Assembly: GCA_002989075.1 (NCBI GenBank)
Contig: PSQN01000001.1
Coordinates: 1 to 64,000, forward strand
Direction of reading: 5' to 3'
DNA: 64,000 nt
DNA from: Arthonia radiata
Lineage: Eukaryota > Ascomycota > Arthoniomycetes > Arthoniales > Arthoniaceae
A program made the translations under genes and the position numbers. Of the stretch, positions 1-10,501 are shown in pieces (the first letter of the stretch is position 1; every line of letters starts with the position of its first letter). The notes beneath the pieces are model-generated. The model was not told the origin of the DNA, ran no database searches, and worked only from the letters and a program-made list of their open reading frames with translations.

Positions 1-95
1 TAACCCTAACCCTAACCCTAACCCTAACCCTAACCCTAACCCTAACCCTAACCCTAACCCTAACCCTAACCCTAACCCTAACCCTAACCCTAACC
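1..95. repeat. Telomeric repeat array (CCCTAA)n
   Basis: About 15 uninterrupted copies of the hexamer TAACCC/CCCTAA stand at the very start of the window. The C-rich strand reads 5' to 3' into the chromosome, which is the orientation expected at a left chromosome end. The array stops abruptly at TAACC and passes into AT-rich DNA without degenerate repeat units. The unit is the TTAGGG type common in filamentous fungi and vertebrates. Confidence 0.98.
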
Positions 96-3000
96 AATCT
101 TTTATTATAGAGACTGCTCTCTAATATTAGCCTTAATAGCCGGTTTTCTAGCGTTAAGTAAATTCTATATCTTAATTCAATTAATTGTATCTTTACCTTC
201 TTTATTAATATTATAGTATAGATTATATAGCTAAGCTATATATAAGTAGTAGTTATTCTTTATTTACTAAGACTTTACGTTGAAGCATTTATCTTTAAAT
301 ATATTTTTTATAATATTTTTAATTACCTCTATAGCAATTACTATACAGGTAAACTAAGCGGTATTACTATATTTACTCTAATAAAGGTATAAACATAGAT
401 TAGTAGATATAAGCGCGTAAAACTTTTTATAAAAGTAAATATAATATTTAGCTAAATAAAATCTAGTCAGTAATTAGTAGAAATATATCTAATCTTAAAA
501 AGTTCTATAAACTATACTTTCTTTTAGAGCTTTTAGACAGACTAAATAAGTATTACTTAAAAAGAGACCTTAAGGTTAATTAGTTGCTAGAACGCTAGAA
601 ACTTAAGTAAATTCTAAATATAATACTTAAAGGCAGAGGCTTTATTATTATAATAGCAATTAGTGTTACGAATATTATAGATAATTATAACTAAGTTAAG
701 AAAAACTAATTCTATCTAAATAGAGCGTCGAAGCTAATAAACATTTTTAAGATTTAATATTGCTACGGCTCTTTATAGATTAGTAGTAGAGAAGTTAAGT
801 AGTAAGCTAACGTTATCTTTTAATTAACTAGCGAGTACTATTTAGTTAGGGATTATTATTATAATAGTAATTATATTAGAAAGAGCTATAAAGTTTAATA
901 TTGTAGTAGTATTTTGAGTATACCTTTACAGCTTATAATTAGTAAGATTATTATTTAACTTAGCTATAGCTATCTATTATATTTATATAGATATTACTAT
1001 TGACTAGCTTAAATTTATAGCCGCTGCTTTCTTATTTATTATTTTTTTACTATATTTACTAGACAGTTTATCTTTTAAAGCGAATATAAAGCGCTTTAAA
1101 ATATTAAACGCTATATTAATAAGAATCTATATTAACGTATTAATATTAATATATATAGCTTTTAGCGTAGTTTTTTGTACGTTATATATAAAAGAAGTTA
1201 AACTAGCTAGTAAAAGAGCGCTAAAAAGAGAAGTTTTATTAGCTAACAAAACTTTTACTCGCCGCTTTTTAAAACTAAAGCGGTATTAATATAAAAAAAA
1301 GAGAAAAGAGAAGAAAAGATAATTAATAGATTTTATTAAATATTTTTAGATATAATATTGTAATAGAGATAACTTATCTAAATAATAGACTTTTATTGGC
1401 TTTATCGATATTAAGTAGCCTTTAGCTTAAAGCTTAATAGTAGTTATAATTATTACTACTATAAAATTAAGAGAAAGTAGAAAGAAAAGAAAAAGAAGAA
1501 GAGAGTACTTAAATATTTTACTAGTCGGCGAGAAAGAATAAATTTTAAAATTTATAAGAGTAAAACAACGGTAAAGAAAAAGAGAAGAAGAAATTAAGAA
1601 AAAAAAAGATAATTAAACTATAGCGTATAAACCTTTAAAAAGGCTTAGCGTAATTATTATTATATTATACTTATAAAATAAAGAAGTAATTAAACTATTT
1701 AATTAAGAAAGTAAATCTAAAGAGCAACTTTTAGCTAGTAAAAAGATAAAATAAAGAGATAAACTTTAAAAAATACTGTATATAAATTTAACTAACAGAA
1801 CACTTAAAGTTTACTTAAGCTTTTCTTTACGCATATAATATATAATAAATATATCTATCTTATCTATAGAGTAGTTTCTAAGCTTAACGATAGCTATATA
1901 GCTAGCGGCTAGATACTAGATATATATAACTATAGTTATTTTATAGACTATTTAGCTTATACGCTAAGAAGCTAGACGCTAGCTATACGTAATTCTTAGT
2001 AGTCTAGTTATTCTTACTAAGTAGTAAAACTTTAAGCTATACTTACTAGATTAGAGCTAACGACGCTGCTATAAGTCTTCTTTTATAATAGTATAATAGT
2101 AAAGACTACTAATAGTATAATAAAATAAGAGTAAAAGCTCGACAGTACTTACTAAATATAGAAAATTAGATAAGTGTTCTAAACTTTATAAAACTAAAAG
2201 TATATTATTGCTAGCCTTTATTTACTTTATATATTTTAATATTATATATAAATTTTATACGTAACTATATAAGTATAGATACTAGCGTTTTATTATCTTT
2301 AAGCTTTAGAAAGAGTATATAGTCTATATATAATTTAGAGAATCTATCTATCTTATATATTTAAATATATAATATTTCTAGTTCTATATATAAGAGCTGT
2401 TATAGAAATATTTTAAGCGATACTTCTTATATCTTGCTAGTATAAAATATAGTTTTATACTATAGCTTATAAATATTACTTAATTTATATATAAGCTAAG
2501 ATTAATTTAAAGTAGAGATATAAATTTAACTCTACCGCGCCTCTAATATACCTCTTACTTTTATAATCTATAATTTAATTTTAATTCGCTTTAAAATAGT
2601 ATTTTTTAAAAAATTAATACAGTATTTAAAAGATATTTAATAACTATAAACAACGCCTTTTATAATCTTATACAAGTATATAAAATATTTAGTATTTACT
2701 ATATTAAGCTGTTTAAGTATATAAAATAGACGCTATTTATAAGAGTAGGCTTACGCTACTAGATTATATTTAATTTTAACGTAAATAATTTTAAATACTT
2801 ACAAGCCTCTGCGTTGTAGCATAAAGGCTATTACTAATAGAAAATATAGAGTTGTGCTGCTAGTATACTGATAGAAATATTTTAATCTTAAGTTTATAGC
2901 TATATTGTAAATTATAAGACTTGCCTCTCTACTTCTTTACAACGTTTATACGTTTTAGCTAAGAGATTTAGAGCTATCTTTTATATTATAAATAGCTTAT

Positions 3001-3448
3001 TAGCTTTATATTTAGGCAATATAGTAATATATAGAATAAAATTAGAGCTTAGACTTTTTAACTATGTATAGGCAACGTCTAGTCTACTAGCCGCCGTTAG
3101 ATATTAATAATACTATCTAATTATAATATAAAAGGGTATAGTATTTTACTATATACAGTTAAAGCGATCGCTAAAGTTAAACAGTAATTAAATATAGATA
3201 CTCTAATTATATAAAAAGTAAAAGAATTTAAGCTTTTTAGAAGTCTCGGCGGTCGACTATCTTTAAATAGTTTTAAGTTTAAAAAAATAGCAATTATATT
3301 GAATTATAAGTCTTTATAGCCTTAAAAAGTATAAATATACTTAAACTTCTAGATATCTATACGGCCGCTGTAAAAGTATATATACTAATTATTAGTTATA
3401 GTCTTACTAAAGCGTAGATAGTAGCAAATATTAATATTAGCTCGATAC
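96..3448. other. AT-rich, RIP-degraded subtelomeric DNA without a recognisable gene
   Basis: This stretch of 3.3 kb is very rich in TA dinucleotides, and TAG and TAA stops occur in every frame, so no long ORF survives. Short G+C-containing islands (for example around 1200-1300 and 3060-3270) look like remnants of former coding DNA, but no protein family could be named. A lysine/arginine-rich segment near 1220-1310 resembles the tail of a DDE transposase only loosely. A decayed telomere-linked helicase could not be confirmed or excluded by eye. Confidence 0.7.
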
Positions 3449-3956
3449 TGTTAAAAAGGTAGTAGAAAAGAAGAAGAATACTACTATAAAGAGTAGAAAG
3501 ACAAGACTAGCTTAAGACTAGTACAATACTTAAGCTTAATATAGATACAATACTTAGTAGCAAGGAGAAGCTATTATTATATTGTCTGTCTTATTAGCTA
3601 AAATTCTTTAGAGAGATTCTAGCTTATATATTTAAGTTTAGTAGTCTATATAGAACTTACTAGATATCTATTCTTTTAATAGAAGCTAAATAATCTATAA
3701 CTTATTATATAAGACGGTAATTTTGTCTATTTAAAACTATTAGTCTCTAAGTCTATTCTATATTGTCTTAGACTACAGGCCAGCTCTCTAGAACAAATCG
3801 TATAATACTTCTTTTTGTCCTAGGCCCGGGCTACTAGGCCCAACCCTTTAGATAAAAGGCTTGTTCTATTTTAGACTAAGACAGCTGATAGAACCTATTC
3901 AATACTTTAGGTTCCTAGGGGTTCTAGCTAACCAGCTAGTTAGTTAATTTCTAATA
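3449..3956 (-). repeat. 3' LTR of Copia copy 3
   Basis: The 508-bp LTR aligns along its whole length with the LTRs at 23406, 28790, 42554 and 54372. Read on the minus strand it begins TATTAG (family start TGTTAG with G changed to A) and ends TTAACA. It is preceded on that strand by the purine-rich tract AAGAAGGTG-like sequence. Confidence 0.9.
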
Positions 3957-4704
3957 CACCTTCTTAATTAACTAGTTGTTTTAGCCGGATTGTAAGCTAA
4001 TTTAAGTTCTAAACGTTAGTATTTTAGCTAAGTCGATCGGTTTTGTTAAACTATCTGCTAATTGTTCCTTTATAGAAACGTATTTGAGCTCTATTTGACC
4101 TGCCTAAACGTTTTCTCTAATATAGTGATACTGTATATCAATATGCTTAGATTTAGCTTAGAAGGTAGGGTTTTTTGTAAGTTCTTTTGTCAAATTGCTG
4201 TTGGTAAGTAACAGTTTTATTGGCAAAACCGGGGTCTCCGGTCTAATTTGACCGGCTTGCCCGGGCAAATATATGCTTGCCTGGTGCGTTGGAGCTCGCC
4301 AAGTTTTTTTATCCGTAGACTTTTCAAAAGGACCCGCTAAAACGGTAGTAATCGAATTTTCTTTAAAAATCCCGGACAGTTCGGTAGCAATTAATCGGAT
4401 AAATGACTGTTCCTTTATAGCTTCTTTAAGGGCCATATATTCGGCCTCACAAGAGCTTAAGGCAACCGTTTTTTGTAGCTTCGAATTCCAGCTAAGAGCT
4501 CCGTTCCTAAGTAGAAAGATATAGCCGGTAGTCGATCTCCTGGTGCCGAGGTCCCCCCCCCAATCTGCGTCACAATAGCCGGTTATACCGTCTATTGAGG
4601 GAGATTTGTAGTAAAGGCCAAGGTTAGGAGTTTTATCTAAGTAAGCCCAAAGGCTACTTAAAACTCTCCAGTGCTCCTCGCTAGGATTCGACATGTACCG
4701 GGCT
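3957..4704 (-). pseudogene. Copia RNase H domain remnant, largely unmutated
   Basis: The reading frame covers the end of reverse transcriptase (motif YMSNPSEEHW) and the Copia RNase H domain. RNase H motifs are intact here: DADWGGD and SSCEAEYMAL retain the catalytic acidic residues, whereas Copia-1 and Copia-2 have Asp-to-Asn or Glu-to-Lys changes at the same sites. A stop near 4158 (CGA changed to TAA relative to the other copies) ends the frame before the tail of the protein. The frame is fused upstream, without interruption, to arylsulfotransferase coding sequence. It is a fragment, not a functional gene. Confidence 0.85.
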
Positions 4705-5896
4705 GGCAGAGCTCCAAAGTCCCCACCGCTTTCACCGTCCAACATCCAGAGCACATCGCCAGCGGGCGCCACGTAGTATGTCTGAAAGGTGTTACGGGAG
4801 TTGAGGAGATAATGGTTATTAATCTTCTGGATCGAGTTGAGATGAAACCAATCCCACGCATTGTAGTAGGTGCCTCTCGTGGGGTAGCGGTGAAAGCGTG
4901 TGTCTCTTGATGCGGTCAATGGAACATGTTCGAGTGCGCTCCACTGCCACAGCACTTCGGACGTGATGGGATCAAGTTCATACGCAAGGCAGTCATAGAT
5001 CCAGCCGTCACTGGGGCCACCTATACTGGAAAGGTCCGCGATGGTTTGATTGTAGGCTGTGATCAGAATAGTGCTGTCTTCGGTAAACATGCCTTCGTGC
5101 AGATCCGCTTCACATACGCTGTCTTCGAAGCCGGGCTGATGGCGGAGACCGAGGCGCGGGCAAACGGTGTGGATCTGCGTGTATGTCGAATCGAGGACGC
5201 TAATAGACCCCCAACTTAGTCCCTTCGCTGCAGAACGCTCAGAAGACCAGTAGGTCAATACTGGCTGATCGTGGTAAGTCTGCACTTGTAAGCCGCGGAC
5301 CCAGCGGACATCGCTGGCCCTAAAGTTTCATGTCAGCATTCAGATTTATGCGCAGTGATCACAGCCGAGAACCTCCATTGTCGACAAAAATTCGTACACT
5401 CGCCGCCGGAAATTGCTTTGTAAGTGGCAGAATGAGAAAAATGAAGCTGAAAATCTTACCAGACAAGGTCGCCTCGATCGGTGAAAATGTACAATCCAAA
5501 ACGATAAGCTTCATATGCGGTTGGGTCGCTGCTCTTTTGCTCCATCATAATCAAGCCAGGAGATGACGGACGGCTGGTGTAATTAATCTGGAATTCAGGC
5601 GGATGAAACGGCGTAGTTTTAAAATATTGTATCGGCCATGATCCAGGGTGCTCGGGATCTTCAGCAACTTCTCTCGATTCTTCGCCCGCTCCCGGGAACG
5701 CCACCAGGTCACAAGGACCGAGTGAATCAACAAGACCTGACGGAGATGGATGCCTGAGAATACCACCATACGAATTGGGTGCGTTCGTTGGCAAAGAAAT
5801 GGATCGAAGAACGAGAAGGGCGAGCAGGAATATAGGGGCTGCCAGCCAAGGTCTCGCTCTCAGGTGCGCGAAGATTGGAGGCCCCAAATGGAGCAT
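4705..5896 (-). pseudogene. Arylsulfotransferase (ASST)-like gene, 3' end replaced by Copia
   Basis: The predicted start is the ATG at 5896. Exon 1 is 5460-5896 and exon 2 runs from 5319, with an intron at 5320-5459 (GTAAGA...TTTAG) that joins the frame in phase as Trp. Residues about 15-35 are a hydrophobic signal anchor (FLLALLVLRSI). Exon 2 shows fungal arylsulfotransferase features: YDCLAYELDPITSEVLWQW, then AWDWFHLNSIQKINNHYLLNS, then WMLDGESGGDF, which resemble the beta-propeller repeats of Arylsulfotran_2 proteins. About 350 residues remain; fungal relatives are usually longer than 500. The 3' part is missing and the frame continues into Copia RNase H sequence. The family is known to transfer sulfate between phenols in bacteria; the substrate of fungal members is not established. 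The gene is probably inactive. Confidence 0.75.
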
Positions 5897-5897
5897 C

Positions 5898-5933
5898 CTC
5901 CACTTTGCAGATGTGCTCCACTTTGCAGATGTG
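5898..5933. repeat. Perfect 18-bp tandem duplication
   Basis: The unit CTCCACTTTGCAGATGTG occurs twice head to tail immediately upstream of the arylsulfotransferase ATG. There is no mismatch between the copies. Confidence 0.9.
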
Positions 5934-6367
5934 GACGAGCTGATGCTGAGATTGCGCGTCTAGCGAGCAGCTTGCGATTGTTGATAGCGTAGTGGCCAGT
6001 CCACGGGTCTAGAAGATGATCCAAAAGCACCCGTTGTTATCTCGCAGCGCATAGCAAGTTCCTTCTTTGAACGACTAGCCATATTGCTGCTGTGCGAACG
6101 CCGCTATGGTCGCCCGGTAATGAGAAAAGAAAGCCGTACTCCGTAGACGGGGGAAGCGATGTCGTTACGGCCTCGCGGCACGTTCCGTGTTTTACGCCTC
6201 GGACAAAAATTGTTCTTCTCTGTCCTCAACTAGTGCTAAAGCATATTCATATTATATACGGATCGACCACTCGATTACGTACTTCTTCCTCGACATGCCT
6301 CTCTAAGCAGTCATGTTCAGCTTAAGCTGCTCATGGTCATTACATTTAAGAACATCTATATAGCTGC
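5934..6367. other. Intergenic spacer
   Basis: The spacer lies between the 5' side of the arylsulfotransferase remnant and the 3' end of the next gene, both on the minus strand. Base composition is normal for the gene block. Short ORFs are present but none has recognisable homology. Confidence 0.5.
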
Positions 6368-7875
6368 CTAGCCCGTATCAAATATCTCCGACTCATACGG
6401 TCCACAGACGCTTCCCCACGAGAGCGCAAGTCCTTGCGGATCCAGTGCGATCTTCTCCGACCTTTCCAGTATCTTCTTTTTTGCTGTCTTGAAAAACCAC
6501 ATGTCCTTCCATATGGCTTGCCTCATGGCTTTTATTCCGTTCATGTGAAGTGTCACCGGCACGCTTCCCGTCCAGAGATTCGTGTACAATGCTTGCTCTG
6601 CCCAATCCACCCCAAAGGTATCTTTTGCAATGTCTGTTGGCAGTCCCTCAATACGAGGCGGGTCTGGCATGCCATCTCCAGATATTTGCTCTCCTAATGA
6701 AGGCTGACCGTATGTCAGAAAGCGCCCATCAAACTCGGAGAGGACCATCGCTTGCGTAAGCTCTAGGCCGTAGTCAAGGCTCAGGCCGAACTCGTAGGGC
6801 CCATATCTGTCCGATACGTTCGCCGGCTTATGCGTTGGATGAGCGTCGGTGATGAGCGCAGCCGACATGCCCAGTACGCCACGCAAGGCATCAACAATCT
6901 TTTCGGGGAACTTGCGGTGACGCTGTCTGAGCAGCTCACGGTAGTATGCTTGCTCCCCATAAATTTCGTTGAATATGCGTTGATCACTACCAAGATGATC
7001 CTCATTCGCGTACGCCTTTTGCCGTGCACGCTGCATCAGCGGTTTCATATTTTTGATCGGCCCCAACGCAAATCCAGAGTTCAGAAAGGAAGGACGTTGT
7101 CGCAAGGGTAAGTGCGTCTTCTCGTCCTGGACATCTGTTCCAGAGCCATAAAGATCCTCACGTATTGGCGATGCAGGCTGTCCATAGCATGCAACGTGAT
7201 CCATCTGCTGCTTCCCTGGGCCACACCCCTTCTCTGCACCCATGATGATGCTTTGAGAGATTCGTTCTCGCTCGACCATCCTTCTGCCATAGGTGGCAGT
7301 AGTCAAAGCGAGGAGCTGTTTGCCCATGGTACGGAAACGCGAGTGTAAGACAGATGGTGGCAGCTGAAACCAAAGGTCATAGCCGTCGATCATCAAGACC
7401 AGCTGGTCCCCTTTGAAGTTGGGAACCCCATTGAGATATTCCAGCACGCCGTCGATCTTGCCAATGTGCGAACCATTAAAGCTCAACGTTGGGGAAGTGA
7501 ATTCCTTGTGCCAATTGATGAGAGTGGGCGCAGGGTATTCAAGGACCGCAGCAGATAGGAGTCCCTTGCATAGCTCGACATTTGGCTCGGTTGCAGGGAC
7601 CAGGAGGTGGACGTCGATCTCGACGGTGTCAAAGCTGTGTGTTGTCTCAGCCCTGGTGCCATCGCTTGCGGACCTGTAAGGGCGGTGAAACTATAACATG
7701 CATCTCGTAAGACTAGTGTGCCTGACGAACAAGAACAGGCAGGATTACATACATGCAGATTATGTACACGTACGAGGTAGAGCAAGAAGAGAGCCGCGAA
7801 GAGCGTGCTCGTGACGACCGTAAAATTCCTGCGACGAAGAAGTGGCCGGACGACTGCTGCTTGGAAAACATCCAT
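6368..7875 (-). CDS. PLOD/procollagen-type glycosyltransferase-like type II membrane protein
   Basis: I predict two exons: 7753-7875 (ATG at 7875) and 6368-7690, with a 62-bp intron GTATGT...TTATAG that keeps phase and gives 481 residues. Residues about 19-36 form one membrane segment (VVTSTLFAALFLLYLV) after a short basic N-terminus (RPLLRRR), as in Golgi or ER type II enzymes. The lumenal part holds VEIDVHLLVPATEP, then LVLMIDGYDLWF (residues about 138-149), and later FLNSGFALGPIKNM. The D-x-Y-D motif and NSGxxxG segment match the glycosyltransferase fold of PLOD/collagen galactosyltransferases, where the Asp residues bind Mn and UDP-sugar. Collagen is not a fungal substrate, so the acceptor is unknown. 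The splice choice is supported because it fuses the anchor to the conserved domain in frame. Confidence 0.7.
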
Positions 7876-9096
7876 CGCTGAATACAGCCCCGTCTGAGCA
7901 CGAAGACCTTTCCGGGACAACGTAAGCAAGCTGGTGTTACCCCTGCCTTGCTGGCAACGAGATTCTCGCCAAGGGTGTGGCCATCCTCCAGCTACAAAGC
8001 CCCTGCAAACATTGCCACGGGTTATCATGCACGGGACATGTCGACCAGGTGAGCCATCGTACCAAGAGCACGAGGAGAAAATCGAAATCCTTCATAATAA
8101 TCGTTTGGACACAAGTAGCTCCCGAGGATGGAAGGGGAAGGCTAAAGAGGGTTTCGTCTAAAACAAGAAGAGCACCGCAAGGCTTGATCGAGGTTAGCTA
8201 GCTTGCAGAAGTAAAGAGTCTAGCGTGTTTGTAGATACGCTGTCAGCCAATGACGCGCAACTGCTGCAATCTCCGTCGACTTCGCTAGTAACGTTTTTGT
8301 ATTGAAGATCTTGCAACTTGATAGGTATATTTTCCATCGATCGGGTCGCCGTGTGCATTCGAAACTCGTCGTCCTTCACATCATTGATATTGCGCTGGGA
8401 CGGTCATCGTGGGACATGTACCACCGAGATTGTTGAGCGCTCCGAATGCTTTTACGGGACGTCTTCAAATATGCCACAGAGACAGAGCAACGGTCGTCTG
8501 TAGACTGTGAATTGCGGTTTAAGAAAGGCCAACTATCCATCTCGCTCCGGCATACACTACGGATGATTATGCGATGCAGCTGCAGCTGGAATGAACGAGG
8601 CCGGACTGAAACTTCTGGCGGCGCTGGGGAGCTGCTCGTAGCAATATCGAATTTGATAGCTTCTTGCGAGAGTCACATATTCCTCCAAGAAGCCATGTGG
8701 GCAGTTCTGAAGCTTAATCATTGGAGGCGTGCTTGCTAATGTGTCCTGGTGACCTCGCGATGCGGTTACCTCGTAGTGACATGAGTGCGATGATGCGGAC
8801 TCAAATGTACTTTGCGATAATCGATAATTCCCTTGCGACTTTTGCTGGATGCCCTGACGACATGCCACTGTCTGTGCAGACTGAGGATGGTTTTGCGAAT
8901 CGCTGCTTGTTTGTCTGTTAACTGATATAGACAGTAATTGACTGCTAGAAAGTCAGAGCAATTAGAAGTCTCCAACGGCGCTTGTGGACCATACTCCCGT
9001 CGTCAATCATTGTTGCACTCATCTCAACGAGGCCGCCACTAGGTCCCCATGAATGAGCTGGCTCAAAATGCAAATATGCACTTCGACCCCGCCTCC
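7876..9096. other. 1.2-kb intergenic region with no supported gene
   Basis: The interval lies upstream of the glycosyltransferase-like gene and downstream of the PAP2 gene. Only short overlapping ORFs of about 60-100 codons occur on both strands (for example 8446-8739 plus and 8557-8868 minus), with no recognisable domain. I see no tRNA or repeat in it. Confidence 0.5.
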
Positions 9097-10097
9097 TCAC
9101 CTTCTCTCTCTTGATCTGGTGCCATGTTCTTCTCCTTCAAGGCGTTCGTATTCTTCGCTCTCTCCTTCATCGCCGAGTGCAAACTCCTCATCCTTAATAG
9201 GTCGCTTGCGCCCGTTCGGGCTTTCATGCCCGGGTGGTGGGTATGGCCGCTCTGGATATGGCTGTCTCCACAGACTAGGGTAGTATCTCCGGTACGATCC
9301 CAGAGCAACCACGCTTCCTAGAAGGCTGCCTGTTAAGACGTCAAACACATCATGTCTATAGTCTTCAGTGCGCGATATTGCTATCAAGGCTGCGCCAACG
9401 ATTGGGACAAGTGGCAACAAGGAGAGTGGTAGTGGTGTGCTGGGTTTGAGAGCATGCGCTTGCGCTGCAATAACCAGCGCGAGGTAGCCCAGCCCCGAGA
9501 AAGAGAAAGATGAATGACCGCTTGGGAAACTGCGCCAACCGTCGTGTAACAGATGATGGTTGGTCTCCGTACACACCTCGATGCCGACTAATTGATCGTT
9601 TGATGTCCCGGCTTTTGGTCTGCATCTGCTTAATAAATCCGGCCTGGGTCTGCCAACGGCGTTCTTGACCACGTCCGTGATGACTGCCGTCATGAAGACG
9701 CTGAGGAGAAGACCGAGTATGGTGACATGCGCTTTGTGGCTTCCTGGTCGTGCGATGACGGCCCACACAACCAACAGCCCCAGAGGTAGCATATCAGCGT
9801 ATATCAGCAGCCAGAGAGGTGACACGGTCTCGGGATCTGCATGTGGGTACTGGATGGAAAGGTCGGAGAGGGAGAACAGACGGTGAAAGGGTGTTGCGAT
9901 CAATTGGAGGAGTATTGTCAAAGTAAGAAGGACGGCGAGGGTAACATAGTCGGTCGCGTAGGTGCGCTGTGGTCAGCCGTTAGATGTCGCTGGACAAAAC
10001 CACGGAACAGACTTGCCTGCCAGAAGCGCGCAATAGATCCTACACAGTCTCGGCGTTGAAGATGTTCTTGAGACGAGAGGCCAAGTGTCTCGGGCAT
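9097..10097 (-). CDS. PAP2-family lipid phosphate phosphatase (DPP1/LPP-like)
   Basis: The enzyme removes phosphate from diacylglycerol pyrophosphate, phosphatidate or related lipids in a membrane. I predict exon 1 at 10017-10097 and exon 2 at 9097-9966, giving 316 residues. The 50-bp intron would be of the GC-AG type (GCAAGT...CACAG); it restores the family's usual N-terminus, RFWQ joined to TYATDYVTLAVLL. All three PAP2 signatures are visible: KNAVGRPRP (about residues 128-136), PSGHSS (about 175-180) and SRTEDYRHDVFD (about 225-236), carrying the catalytic His residues and phosphate-binding Arg residues. About six hydrophobic segments surround them. The C-terminus is a charged cytoplasmic tail rich in Glu and Arg. 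Without the intron the ORF would lack its first membrane helix. The precise substrate cannot be read from sequence. Confidence 0.88.
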
Positions 10098-10501
10098 GCT
10101 GGCGCCGACGACTCTCGTCCGGTACACGAAACATAGGTAATGCACTGACAGCTGACTAGACACAACTCTGGGGATGGTAGACTAGACTGCTTGTAGCCTT
10201 AGCGGGCTTCTTCACAGCAATCTCTGGCACTCTGGGCTCCTTCTTGTTTTACCACACCTTCTTGCGATGTAATCTCCAGACAGTTGACTTTCATCTCCTG
10301 GACTTCTAGGTGAGTAGGCACATACACAGTCTCGCTGTCATCCAGACATGATGATTTGCATTCTTCGTCAACCCCATCTGAACATCGTTGACCATATCTA
10401 TGGAGGAGTATGTCAAGAGCAAGCACGAGCAGTGTGATTAGGTAATGGATTGCAGACGTACTGGACCAGCACAGCTGCGGCGCGTGCAACTAGATACGCT
10501 T
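10098..10501. other. Intergenic region with a doubtful small membrane-protein ORF
   Basis: On the minus strand, an open frame at 10199-10489 encodes about 95 residues with one hydrophobic stretch (YLITLLVLALDILL) followed by a Cys- and Glu-rich tail. It has no ATG start within the frame, so it would need an upstream exon, and I recognise no homologue. It may be chance. Confidence 0.3.

Larger units (their letters stand above)
3449..4704 (-). mobile_element. Copia copy 3: 3'-terminal fragment (RNase H end plus 3' LTR)
   Basis: This is the 3' end of the same Copia family found complete at 23406-29297, in reverse orientation. It contains the last part of pol (3957-4704) and a full 3' LTR (3449-3956). 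The upstream part of the element is missing: homology to the other copies stops at about 4704, where arylsulfotransferase sequence begins. The pol part is hardly RIP-mutated while the LTR is AT-rich, so mutation load falls sharply away from the telomere. The bases just outside the LTR are GATAC (3444-3448); the partner TSD is lost with the missing end. Confidence 0.9.

Noticed and set aside
4158-5285. A single long ORF that could be annotated as one intact gene
   Set aside because: It is a junction of truncated arylsulfotransferase sequence and Copia RNase H; both parts lack essential regions.
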